Below, piece after piece: positions 38,941 through 49,690 of a stretch of DNA of 64,000 nt (the stretch's first letter is position 1; every line of letters begins with the position of its first letter). Where the stretch lies: the NCBI RefSeq assembly GCF_964199755.1, contig NC_133911.1, positions 3,499,001 to 3,563,000 of the forward strand, in the 5' to 3' direction. The notes below the pieces were generated by a model. That model was not told the origin of the DNA, ran no database searches, and saw only the letters and a list, made by a program, of their open reading frames with translations. The translations under genes and the position numbers were made by a program. The DNA comes from Larus michahellis (Eukaryota; Chordata; Aves; Charadriiformes; Laridae).

Positions 38941-41900
38941 TTAATATATAGCTGCTTATGTGTAAATGCTATTTTAAACACTAAAAAGCTTTTAATTTTA
39001 TGTGATAACTGCAGTGTATGTCTTCAGTTCTTTATTCAAGAATGATGAAATATTGGTTGAATCTTACGCTTTTTCCCCCCCCGTCCCCCTACCACGCTGA
39101 AGTTTTGTCGTCTCGACAGAAGATGCTTGTTCGGGAGCTAGTGATAGGCAGCTGGGAGCCCTGGGCTTTAATGGTACTTCAGAAGCGCTTACAGGTCAAA
39201 GCATGGCAGGAACCCTGTAAATGCTCCCTGCTAAACTGGGTCACAGCTGATTGAAGCGCAGAGACCTGACACTTCCATGCAGGGTAATGGCATCTGACTG
39301 GAAACACAAGACCCTGCCATTCATCAGAAGGGCTGTAGCTTTCAGCTAATGACTAATATATTGGTGCAGAAGTTGTGCTTTCCCCTTAAATTGCCCTGTC
39401 TCGTACTTATTGAGCTTCTCCCTCTCACAGCTTGGCAGGAGTAGGTATACAGGAAAGGCTGAAGAAAGTTTGTGGAATTAAAAGACAGCTGGAGGATACG
39501 TCCTGTTACAAAGACACGAGCTGGAACAAGTTTTCCTGCCTGCAGACCCAGGAGATGAATGGGCTGGTAGAAGCCATCAAGGTAGTCAGCTGTTTCATGT
39601 GAATATTCCCCTTTTCTGGACTCTGCACACAAACTCCAGCAGAGGCAAGCTAGGATCGTTAGGACACCACTTTGCAGACTAACCGGTAAGCCTTAAACAC
39701 CGTGTATTTGTCGTGCAACACAAAGACACCCAGGCTCAGTAAGGTCTGAGTGGTTCATGTACAAAGAACAACCACAGCTTGATGAGGCAAATTCCCTCGT
39801 TATAGCTGGTAGAGATCAAGCAGCACAGGGAGAGACAAAGTCATAGTTATTATGGAGCCACTGATTATAAATGGGGCAATTCTGCAGCAGATTTATATAA
39901 AAGCCTCTGAGAAAGTCTTGCAGAGTTTCACATATTCTCCCTTTCAAACCATATTTGTTTAAATAGGATGCCAAATGGTCTGACAGCATTTTTCCAGTTA
40001 GGTGAATATTAAATGATCAGAATTTTGGACATACTGTTGCAGCCTTTTACTGCAGGGCCTGATGGGCTCCAGCTGACCTCGTATGAATTGTCTGCAGGTG
40101 ACTGGAACTGGCTGAAGAGTTTAATCAGCTACTTTTCCCCTCCTCCCTCTTCCCCCACCCTCTCCCTTTCCCCCTGAAAGAAAAGAAAAATCAGTTTGTT
40201 GTGGCTCTAGTTTGGCCAGAGCCAGAAAGAGAAGCAGTAGAGGTAAATTTGATTTTTTTCCTCCTCTATTTCTGGAATGATGATCAAAAGTTACTTAATG
40301 CTTCACTGCTATGGAATCCCAGCACTGAAGTGAGGAGTACTGTGGAGATTCTCAGGTGCAACAATATGCTCACGAAGACTCGCTGCAGTCTCCGGGAACA
40401 AGGACTTCCAGTCTACAGGTCAGATTTTTGCTATCTTTAATCACACCAAGGAGTGCTTTTGTCAAATGTTTCACGTTTTTCTCAATTACGCCAGGAGAAT
40501 TTTATATGCAAGTAGCCACAGAAATCTAGGACAGCTAGCTTTGCAGTGCATCAGTTTTTAAGAATGAAATATTCCCTGGTTTAGATTAATTTGCAAATCC
40601 TTTAATTGAGCTGAATTGATGAGTTAACTTCCAATACCACGTAGTGGATATACGGAAAAACTGTAAGTCTAAGGTGGGGGAATAAAAGAGCAGTATAGTT
40701 GTTTGTCAAAGTGGGTAGGAAAAAGAAAAGATCTTAGTGATGTGACTTGATATTTACTTGCTACTATCTGGTAGTAATGGGGTAATTTGCTAGTAATGTA
40801 GTTTTTCCATTTTTGCCTTTCATGGTGAATGACAAAAGCGAAGTCCCCATCAGCTGGAACAGCAGTCTGTCTCTAGCGCAAATTTTCGAGTTGCTGATTA
40901 GCAAGTAAAGACAGACCTAGGAGTGCTTCTGGAATGGCTTACACCATTCAAGGGGAGTTTGTCTTCACCTGCAAAGCTGCTCAGTCCATTGCTTGCTTTA
41001 AAGGTGGTCTCAGATAGTTGCCTACATTTAAGTTAAATGAGGTTTTGTTGTCGGCAGTGGTAGGAGCTGAGTTCAAGCCTTTTGCCCCAGTGATTCTAGA
41101 AGTAGCGCGTTTCTGAGTAGCTGCTCATCCACAGCGTGTCGGGGTGAGCTGCTGTCTTAAATGGTGCCACCGTGGTCAGCTGGGAGTCATGTTTGGCCTC
41201 CAGCGGCCCAGCTGGCAGCAGCTGCTCATTCCCTAAGCATTAGGGTGGAGGTATGAAGTGAGCCTGAACTTGAGGCAGAAACTGGGAAGGTTGGATAGGT
41301 TTGGGGAAAGTACTCCAGCAGTGTATGCGTGATGGTCTAGAGGGACTGTGGGTATGTTTTATTGTCCCACACAGCTTGCCAGACACCATCAGTAACATCT
41401 GTACTGCAGAAAGTACCCGCTATGGACTATTACTGTGAATCTCTTCCCTGGCTTTAAGAAGCCTTTAGGCCCTAACTGAGATTCATGACCCTTTCAAGGC
41501 AAGAGAGATGCCCAGTGTTGGGTGGAAGGGCCAATTCCATCACTAGGAAATGTAAAGGTAGTTACAGAGAACGGTGATGGAAATAAGGGGTGTTTTCTTT
41601 TGTCTTTGTTCAGGCTTGATTCTAGTAATTCATAGAATGGTTTGGGTTGGAAGGGACCTTAAAGACCATCTAGTTCCAACCCCCTGCCCTGGGCAGGGAC
41701 ACCTCCCACCAGCCCAGGTTGCTCCAAGCCCCGTCCAACCTGGCCTTGAACCCCTCCAGGGATGGGGCAGCCACAGCTTCTCTGGGCAACCTGGGCCAGG
41801 GGCTCACCACCCTCAGAGTGAAGAATTTCTTCCCGATACCTAATGTAAATCCACCCTCTTCCAGTTTGAAGCCATCTGTGCAGAAAGCCCTGTCCAGAGG

Positions 41901-43447
41901 GTGTATCTGTGGCTGAAGGGCAGTGAGGGGAGTCCAGCTGGTACAAGCTGGCAGACTGACGGTTAGAGATGATTTTTGCATACACAGAAACAGGCTCATG
42001 AAATTCTTGATATATAATACTCTCTAGTGTCAAAGTACTTGCAGGATTTATGGAGGGTTAAACCCATACGTTTCATTGAACATCCACACTCGGTACCAGG
42101 GGATCATCATCTGTTCGTTAACTTACGTGTAAACCTTCCTATTCATAATATAAACTGAATATCAACTGGTTGTAGTTAGCGAGCACAATTTTGTGAGGGA
42201 GCTACCCTGTGTTTTTCTTGCGTGAGTATTTCTTTGGCATACCTTCTGAAGCTATCACGATTACCTGCTCTTGGAAATCAGACGCTAAGTGGGGCAAACC
42301 CCAAGCCTTTCTGGGTGTGAGAATTCTCACGCTGTTTAGCGAACGGGGGCCATGCTACATGTACGAATACAGGCTAGAGGTACTTCTTATTCCTCAAAGT
42401 ATTTGATTTATTTTGTCCCTTTTGCAGAATGTCTTACCGGGTAAGAAATGTTTCTCACTGGTGATCTTTGCGTGGTTTTTTTTGAGATGGGAGGAACTTT
42501 TTGGTATGACTTTGGATAGCGTGATTTGCACACGCTTCATTTCCATGTGTCTTGTCCTCATTTCCATGTTCTTTGCAAACACATGTTAATGAAACACAAA
42601 TGAGTGAATTGACATTTGAATGGTAATATACTCTCTCTATCTGCCTTTACATAACAGAATGGTTTCTACGGACTTTGTGACAAAGTAGTCAAGAAAATAG
42701 TAGTCAGAGACCCAGAGCTGTAGGATGTCATTGACTCCACTTTTAATAAAGCAAGTGCACAAACACACATAGATGTGAACAGACCGTGATTACAGGAGCT
42801 GTGTTTTCCAGTGTTGCTCGCTAGGAGAAGGTCTTTGTAGAGCATCCCGTGTAGGCAGGTACTCGGTATCATTAGTTAAGCACAAGGATTTCTCTTTGTG
42901 GTCTATAATCTCACACCTTTTCAGATGATTCCCTTCTGGTTTTCTAGTTATTATTTCTGTGCTGTTGAATATATTGGAAAGTCCCTATAAGGCCTGGGAA
43001 AGGATTCATGGATCTAACTCTGGAACGGTTATCTAGTTAATAAGAAGTGGGAATCAGCAGCAGTCTTTAAGGGAAAGCGGTCCAGGTGAGGCTTTTAGCT
43101 CAGCTTGCCAGACCAGAGAGATCCATAGGAATTATCGGTGCTGTAGGTTGCTTGCTTTTAACTGAACCTGCTTTTGGCTCCTGGTGGGTGCTGACACGGG
43201 TGGTTAGCTACGGAGAGGATGCATCCTACTCTGCTGGGGACATTTTGCTTTAGCTCATTGAGTAGAGCCCTCCAAAGTAAGCCTTTGGAACTTAAAAATT
43301 CTGGTCCTGCTGTTCAGCCTACTGGATAAGGCTGTATTTTATATGGTGATTGTGTCTGGGACTATAGCTTATGGAGACATCATAAACAGAATTATCTCAG
43401 TAAAATGCAGCCAGCGTCTATTGAGGAGCAGGTGACGAAGGATCTGG
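38941..43447. other. Intergenic between DVL1 and TAS1R3
   Basis: About 4.5 kb with no ORF of recognisable family and no RNA gene seen. It contains the reverse CR1 fragment at 41628-41895. It separates two tail-to-tail genes. Confidence 0.6.
41628..41895 (-). mobile_element. CR1 LINE 3'-end fragment, reverse orientation
   Basis: Reverse complement of a CR1 3' end. It begins on the + strand with CATAGAATGGTTTGGGTTGG, then AAGGGACCTTAAAGACCATC and GGGCAACCTGGGCCAGGGGC. It lies between DVL1 and TAS1R3. Confidence 0.9.
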
Positions 43448-43464
43448 TTTATTGTCTGTTTATT
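43448..43464 (-). terminator. TAS1R3: TAS1R3 polyadenylation signals overlapping the stop codon
   Basis: On the - strand the coding end reads through CAATAAACAGACAATAAACC. One AATAAA hexamer (43459-43464) contains the TAA stop codon, and a second (43448-43453) begins six bases after it. If either is used the 3' UTR would be only about 10-30 nt. Hexamers and overlap are seen directly; use is inferred. Confidence 0.6.
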
Positions 43465-44385
43465 GAGAGTCCTCCTCTGGCTCTTCTTTGATGGAATTCT
43501 GGAAATAATCTACTGTGTTCAGATCAGGCTTAAGCAAGATGATGTAGCATTTAGGCATATAGTAGGTTCCCAAGATACCCAGAGTGGTTGCCAAAATGGT
43601 ACTAATCTGAGTAACAGACTTGAGGACTGTCTTCAGCGTGGCAAAAAGAGCAATGAAGAAGATCCAGATGATGAAATAGATTAGGATGGCAAATGTGATG
43701 CCCCTGGCGATATTGTATTTCTTCCCAGAGGTCCGTACCATGAAGGTGCACAGGAAGCAGACGAAGGCTATGCAGCTGTTGTAGCCGTGCATCAGGGCAA
43801 AGGCAAGCCAGGACTGCGTGGTACACACCAGCAGAACTTCGGTGGGCAGTGACTTGTAGTCAGGCTGCAGATGGTCAGGGCCCAAGTGAAGGTAGCAGAC
43901 ACAGAACGAGCACTCGGTGAGGAGGCACAGGGCAACGAGGAGCCAGGCCCTCCTGCGGGTCACCCAGTGCAAGAGGGTTGGGGCACAGTGAGGGAACTCT
44001 GTCACGAGGGTGATCTCAAGGGACTTGATGAAGAAGGTAGAGAAACAACCATTGAGGCAGAGGGCATAGACTATCTGCTGGGTCATACAAAGGGTGTTAC
44101 TGGGCTTCCCTATATAGAGACAGGAGCTGAGACACAGCAGCGTGAGTGCGAACAAGGCAAAGAGGTTCAGTTTGCCTCCAGAAGCCTGCACAAGGGGAGT
44201 CTCGAGGCTCTTTAAAAAGAGCACTGCTGTCAGACAGATCAGGGATATGGTGATGGACATCAACGTTAGCAAGGCAATGGTGAGCGGCTCATTCCAAAAG
44301 AGGTATTTCTCGCTGCGGTCATAACACCGTGTGCTCTGGACAGGGGACCACTGATGCTCTAGGCAGGGAGTGCAGGTGGTGCTGT
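43460..44385 (-). CDS. TAS1R3: TAS1R3 exon 6, seven-transmembrane domain
   Basis: The 926-bp exon starts at DSTTCTPC, and the TTTGCAG acceptor excludes the upstream open frame. It encodes all seven helices, including [63 protein letters not shown] and [20 protein letters not shown]. The tail is acidic (EEPEEDSQ). Stop TAA at 43460-43462. Confidence 0.97.
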
Positions 44386-47300
44386 CTGCAAAGCAGCAGT
44401 GAGATGTTGATGACCACCTTGCAGTAGAGTGCTGCTGCCCCGCTGCAGGCAGGCCTTGAGCAAGGGTCACAGTCCTGAATTAGACAGCTGGTTTGGGTGC
44501 TGCCTTGCCTGCTTCCCCCCCTCCCTTCCTAAGTGTAATGGATCTCCAAAGCTTGGGATAGTTCAATCTCATTTTCCCTCCGCTTGTCCACCCTCCCCCC
44601 AAAAGGATGCACGTATTTCTTGGCTCTGTTTCCCTTCCCCAGGAAGGATCACCAACTTCCAAAAGATCCCACAATTTCATCAAACCCCTTTCTCCTGCCT
44701 CTTGAGATAAAACACGTGCCTTCTCTTTGGGATCGACAGAGGAAGATCCCCCACTGAAGATCTGCAGAGCAAGACTGCGCAATGCACAGCAGAACAAAAG
44801 GGAGGAAAATATCCCCCGGGCAGTGCAGCAGGGCGGAAGAGCTCCCAACTGGTGTTACCAGCTCTGGGAACCTGTGTGACCTCAACTAGTGGTCAGGCAT
44901 AACAGAGACAGTTAAAGCCATTACATTTCTCAGACCTCACCTTTAGCGCTCCAGAAGGTGTTTTCTGGACAATCTGTACAGTCGTAGCAGCAGAGGTGGA
45001 ATCCTTTTATTTGTTTAAATTGTCCTGGTTTACAATGTCTGAAGCACTCTGAGGTAGGCTCCTAGGGCAAAAGGAAGAATGAATGTCAGCCAGGCACCTT
45101 CAGGAGAAGCACCGTATCACCAAACATGCTGCAAGAAATTGGCTGTGCTGGGATCCAGCCTGTGTCTGAGTCCTAACCAGTGCTGGGAATACCTTTTTCT
45201 AGTTTTACGCAGTGGAGACGGATTACGCGTTTGCAGAGGAGTAAGAACTGGGTCCCACACAAATCTTGTAGGCTAATCGCTCCGTCAGAACAGTTCTGAT
45301 GAAGCAGCAAAAAAAAATTTGCTTCATTTTGTGGTTGTTTATGTTTTTGCCCACCATCTTTACCTTTTGATCTGCAGTGTGAAACTGAATCTGAGACTTA
45401 TCGATGTACAAGGAGTCTTCGTAGTCGCCAGCAGGCAGATAAGTAAGGGTGCCATTTTTCCAGGACCAGAATATAAGCTTGTAGCCGGTGTTTGTGCCAT
45501 GGGTATGATCAAACTTGAAACTTTGGCCGTTCACCGTGAATGGGAAGGTGTTCATGAAGTGCAGCAGCTGAGGAGGAAAATGAGAATTGAGAGTAAGTAT
45601 TGGTACAGTTTCTCGCTTGGAGGATGGTAATGCAGGACGCTAATTTTTGGCTGAAATCAGTTGTCTTTTCTGTGGGCTAAGGTTGCAGCTATCGGCCTTT
45701 TGGCTGTATTACCAGCTGCTCTCTTGTGCCAGGCCCAATTAACCCCAGAGAGGAGAAGGCAGCCCCAGCCGGCAGCAGAGGAGGTGCTGGTGTAGGGGTT
45801 GAGTGGCCGAAGGAATTGCTGAGGCTGTATCGCTCCCAGGGTAGGGCAGGAGCACAGTGCAATGTTCCCCCCTCCCTGCCTGGCTGTGTGCAGCTCCGAC
45901 ACGTAGATCGGATAAAAAATTGCTGTTTGTCCCCCTGGCCTTTACTTACCTGCCAAGATTTGATGGATGCTTTGGGACACACGTGGTGGGTGCACCCCAG
46001 CGCCCTGTGCAGTGCGTGAGCCACGCTGTAGACTGCGATGTACACAGGTTGCATTTGGGAGTGTCTTAACACCGACGAGATGTTGCGCAGCGAGATGTGG
46101 TCGCACTCTTTGCAAAGCGTGTCCACCACGTCAGAGTTCATGAGGTAGTTGAATTCTCTAGACTCCTGGCAAAATTTATCCTGCTGAACATAGGTAAAGA
46201 GGTCGGCAACGTATTTCTGGAAGCCAGGGACTGAGTGTGCTTTCATAATAAATCCTAAGACTGTCCCGATGCTCTGAATATTTGGGGTGGTGGCAATTTT
46301 GTCAGACATTATCCAGGCTTCAGTGCCAATCCAGACTTTCTCACTCAGTCCCATCCTGATGCTTTGTTCCAGCAGGGCCTGGGCTGGCTGGCTAAAGGCA
46401 AAAAGCACAATGATGTTGACTTTGGTGTTGTTAATTAACTTAATGGTATCTTCCAGTTGGTGTTGGGCTTTGGGGTCTGCAAGGTCTGTAGGAATTAGCC
46501 CCTCGAATGCAATGCAGATGCTGTGATTTGCAGCTATGCTTAAGAAGAGCCCCTGGGCTCCTCGGCCATATTCATCATCACTTCCAAGGGTGGCAATCCA
46601 GTTCCATCCAAACCTGTTCAGCAGCAGGACCACAGCTTCCACCAAGCTCTTATCACTGGCAACGGTACGGTAGAAGGATGGGTACAACTCCGTGTTGCTG
46701 AGCTGCTCACTGCTGGCTCCATAGCTGACCTGCAGATGAGAGGAGAAGAGAGGAAGCGAGGCAAAGAGTGAAGCTGAGGGAAGTGTTGACAGTCCAGATC
46801 ACTCTCCACCTTCTTTGCTTAGTCTCAGTGCCCTAGATTTTCAAAAATGCTAGGTCAGGATAGTGGGAAAGAAGAACTTCTCTAAAGGAATTAGGTCCAT
46901 TGTGGCTGCATTTACCAAGAGAACCGTAAGCTCGCCCCTGTCACTTGCCTCCTGTAGCACCATCCCATGTGGCTGTCTCCACACTGCCATTTGTGCCCAT
47001 CGTTGCAGCACCAGCCCTTATCATTAATGCCAATGATAACGAGCTACTTTCTACAACGGGTGACGTACCCACGATTCAGTAGCATCTTAGCTCAGGGCTA
47101 AATTTACCTGACCGTTACAGCTCTCGGTATTGTGGTAACTGAGTACTTACAGTCATAGATGTATTTTCGTGGGATCCTCCCGGTTTACGCTGGGAGCTCT
47201 GTTTTTCCCATTTTACGTGGATCACAGAGCGGCCTGAGTTATCCCTCTTCTTTCTGGGAAGTTAGACACTGGAGTGTGTTCCAGGAGGGAAGTTTAATGA

Positions 47301-49575
47301 CCTACCCAAGATCGCTCAGGAAATCTGTGGCAGAGGAAAGACTGGAATCTGCACTTTAAGAGTCCTGGTTCAAAGACCTAGATCACAGACAGCATTGTTG
47401 ATCCAAACCCTTCCCACACCGAAAAGGGGAATTCTTTCTTTTGCAGAGAGTTTCTTTACCTGTGGGATCAAGAAGAAGCTGAACAGCTTGGCTGTTACCA
47501 TGCAGAGGTCTGACTTGTGTGGTCCGATCACCGCGGTCACGCGGGGCTGGTAGTCGGTGTAGTTGCACAGCACTCCAATGCCCGTTGTGCCATTTTGGGT
47601 CAGAAACAGCAAACTGGGCTGTAAGGCCACCACCGGCTCAAAGCAGGTGTTGTGCATGTCATAGCCCAGCTTTACTCCCGGCAGAAGGGAAGTGGAGTTG
47701 TTGATCTGATCGATAGCAAACTTCATCCCAAGAGCCCATATTAGCCCGTCTACAAATAACCTGCAGTCAGAGGAGAGAGGGAATTGCACGGCCTGTCAGC
47801 GTTGCTGCAGAGTGATCAGCTTGTTCCACATTCTTTGACGTCTCAGCATCCTGCCTGTTGCCACGCCAGGTGTACGTGGCACTGTCAGCAGCGCACCCCT
47901 GCACCTACCGCCTTTGAATTTCGTACTGTGGGTAGAGAGGCTCTGAGCACCTTTCAAATCTAATTAATCCTGTCTGTCGGCAAATATATCCTCTGTGCTT
48001 CAAAGGGGAAGAAACAGAGGTATAGAGAAACCGGTATGTTTAGCTGGGGGCGGATCAAGACTCAGATGACCTCCTGCTCTTGGCTTTGTGTAACTTCAGC
48101 CACGAAGCCAGTGGCTTCCAAAGCGCCGGGCATGCTCATTTGGGAGACAAGTCCTCCTGGGATTTCCCCCCGCTGTACAGCTCAGCGCGCTGGGTTTATT
48201 CCCTGCCTAGCAGCCTGTGAAGATGGAAAGATTTTTTTGGACCGTACTTCCCTGTGCTTTGTTGCTGCCGAAGCAGCAGGTAGGACACGAGCGTGTCTCT
48301 TCATTCTCCTCACAAAGAGCTGCCAGTAGCTTGTAGCGTGATGGTGTGAACCCCTGTGGTGTGAGCAGGAAACACAGATCACACCCCGGCGAGCCCGGCC
48401 ATTTCCTTTTTTCCTTTTCTGCTTTGCCTTGTGCCGTGGTCCTGAGTGTCCTTTTACCTCAGGAAAGGCAATAGCACCATCTCAACCTGTGTCACCTGCC
48501 AGCAGAGCGCGGTGCCTGCTTCTCATCCCATCTGGAAGCAAAAGCAACATTTACACCTCTGTGTACAGTGTTGGATTCAAAACCCTGAGGAAGCCAGCGC
48601 CACTAAAAGCTTTCATCAAAGTGGGGTTGGTGCATCTGAAGTCTGACTGCGCAGAGGCATCAAGAAAACACAAAAACCTTTTCCATTTCAGGATCAGAAG
48701 TGGATGGTGCAGCTTAGAGCTAATCTTTGTTTCCATCACACTGTGGAGATGGAAACAGTACTCGCTGGAGTACTATGTCCAGCTCGAGCCCGCAGCACAA
48801 GGAGGACATGGACCTGTTGGAGCGGGGCCAGAAGAGGCCACGGAGATGATCCAAGGGCTGGAGCCCCTCTGCTGTGGGGACAGGCTGAGAGAGCTGGGGG
48901 GGTTCAGCCTGGAGAAGAGAAGGCTCCGGGGAGACCTTCCAGCCCCTTCCAGTCCCTGAAGGGGCTCCAGGAAAGCTGGGGAGGGGCTGTTTGCAAGGGC
49001 ATGGAGCCATAGGACAAGGGGCAATGGTTTAAACTAGAGCAGGGCAGGTTTAGGTTAGACATCAGGAAGAAGTTCTTCACACTGAGGGTGGTGAGACACT
49101 GGCCCAGGTTGCCCAGAGAGCTGGGAGAGGCCCCATCCCTGGAGATGTTCAAGGCCAGGCTGGATGAGGCTCTGAGCAACCTGATCTAGTTACAGATGTC
49201 CCTGCTCACTGCAGGGGGGTGGGACGAGATGGCCTTTAGAGGTCCCTTCCGACCCAACACATTGTATGATTCTCACCTTTAATATTCGCCTGTGAGCCCG
49301 TCAGTTGCTGTCAGGAGGGCTGCTTTCTTTTCCTTTCTTTTCCCAGCCCAAGCAACCCAACTTAACGAGCACTAATGAAGCTGATGTTCTTCTTACCTTT
49401 CACACCCCACTGACGTGGGCTCGGATCGTGTTGTCAGGTTTATGGTGTCCGTTCCAAAAGGGAACAAGCCTCCTATGATATAATCCCCAGGTCTTCTAAA
49501 CTGAGCCGAGAGGCACGTGGGTCTGAGGGCTGCTGCGTAACCAAAGCTCAAGCACAGCAGCAGGTTGGGGACCAT
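43460..49575 (-). CDS. TAS1R3: Taste receptor type 1 member 3 (T1R3), complete
   Basis: Class C GPCR and obligate partner of T1R1 (umami) in taste cells; birds lack T1R2, and some lineages use T1R1/T1R3 to sense sugar. Six coding exons, the usual number for the family: 49397-49575, 47460-47760, 45950-46729, 45364-45567, 44941-45061, 43460-44385. They join in phase to 836 codons plus TAA (human protein about 852). Features in order: N-terminal hydrophobic signal ([12 protein letters not shown]), Venus-flytrap ligand domain (about 25-495), nine-cysteine linker (about 500-550), seven-helix region (about 560-815) with the class C PKCYIIL motif at the end of TM7. I see no stop or frameshift. It lies tail-to-tail with DVL1 and head-to-tail with CPTP, as in mammals. 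It is assigned to T1R3 rather than T1R1 by sequence flavour ([15 protein letters not shown]) and by synteny. Confidence 0.96.
44941..45061 (-). CDS. TAS1R3: TAS1R3 exon 5, cysteine-rich linker
   Basis: The 121-bp exon encodes [14 protein letters not shown] and [18 protein letters not shown]. It holds six of the nine linker cysteines; the other three are in exon 6 (TCTPC and STRC). This linker transmits closure of the Venus-flytrap to the membrane domain. Confidence 0.95.
45364..45567 (-). CDS. TAS1R3: TAS1R3 exon 4, end of ligand domain
   Basis: The 204-bp exon encodes [37 protein letters not shown] and [11 protein letters not shown]. This is the block that leads into the cysteine-rich linker. 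Phase 0 at both ends. Confidence 0.95.
45950..46729 (-). CDS. TAS1R3: TAS1R3 exon 3, main ligand-binding exon
   Basis: The 780-bp exon is 260 codons in phase 0. It starts [20 protein letters not shown] and contains [19 protein letters not shown], the hinge and lobe-2 helices, and ends SIKSWQ before GTAAGT. Several N-glycosylation sequons (NHS, NNT, NIS) are visible. Confidence 0.96.
47460..47760 (-). CDS. TAS1R3: TAS1R3 exon 2, ligand domain lobe 1
   Basis: The 301-bp exon encodes [54 protein letters not shown] and LFSFFLIPQ. These are the standard lobe-1 blocks of T1R receptors. Acceptor CTGCAG, donor GTAAAG. Confidence 0.96.
48764..49273 (+). mobile_element. CR1 LINE 3'-end fragment, about 510 bp
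   Basis: The longest CR1 copy here, inside TAS1R3 intron 1 and antisense to that gene. It runs from CTGGAGTACTATGTCCAGCT through GGTTCAGCCTGGAGAAGAGA and AGGAAGAAGTTCTTCACACT to TTGTATGATTCT. No intact reverse transcriptase region is present. Confidence 0.92.
49397..49575 (-). CDS. TAS1R3: TAS1R3 exon 1, signal peptide and start of ligand domain
   Basis: ATG is at 49573-49575. The exon encodes a hydrophobic leader, then [20 protein letters not shown], matching the GDYxxGGLFP opening of class C taste receptors. It ends two bases into an Arg codon before GTAAG. Confidence 0.93.
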
Positions 49576-49681
49576 AATTGGTTTCTTTCTGGGGAAAATG
49601 TTTCAAAGAAATAATCTCCAAGCGAATGTGGGAGAGGGAACAGGGGCAGGAGATCCAGTCTCACCGGTTCCCGGGAAGTCT

Positions 49682-49690
49682 CTTTAAATA
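49682..49690 (-). promoter_or_regulatory. TATA-like element upstream of TAS1R3
   Basis: TATTTAAAG on the - strand lies 107-115 bases upstream of the TAS1R3 ATG. A start site about 30 bases downstream would give a leader of roughly 75-80 nt. No CpG island is near, which fits a tissue-restricted promoter. Confidence 0.35.

Larger units (their letters stand above)
44386..49396 (-). other. TAS1R3: TAS1R3 introns
   Basis: Introns in transcript order: 47761-49396 (1.6 kb, with the antisense CR1), 46730-47459, 45568-45949, 45062-45363 and 44386-44940. All are GT-AG on the - strand. Nothing else was recognised in them. Confidence 0.9.

Noticed and set aside
43871-44215. 114-codon open frame on the + strand
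   Set aside because: Antisense shadow of TAS1R3 exon 6, which has clear seven-helix coding on the - strand.
45682-45702. ATCGGCCTTTTGGCT-like stretch similar to the start of U2 snRNA
   Set aside because: Only about 14 bases match and the downstream sequence (GTATTACCAGC) does not follow U2; treated as chance inside a TAS1R3 intron.
48429-48959. 176-codon open frame on the + strand
   Set aside because: Its second half is CR1 tail sequence and the rest is TAS1R3 intron 1; no protein family recognised.
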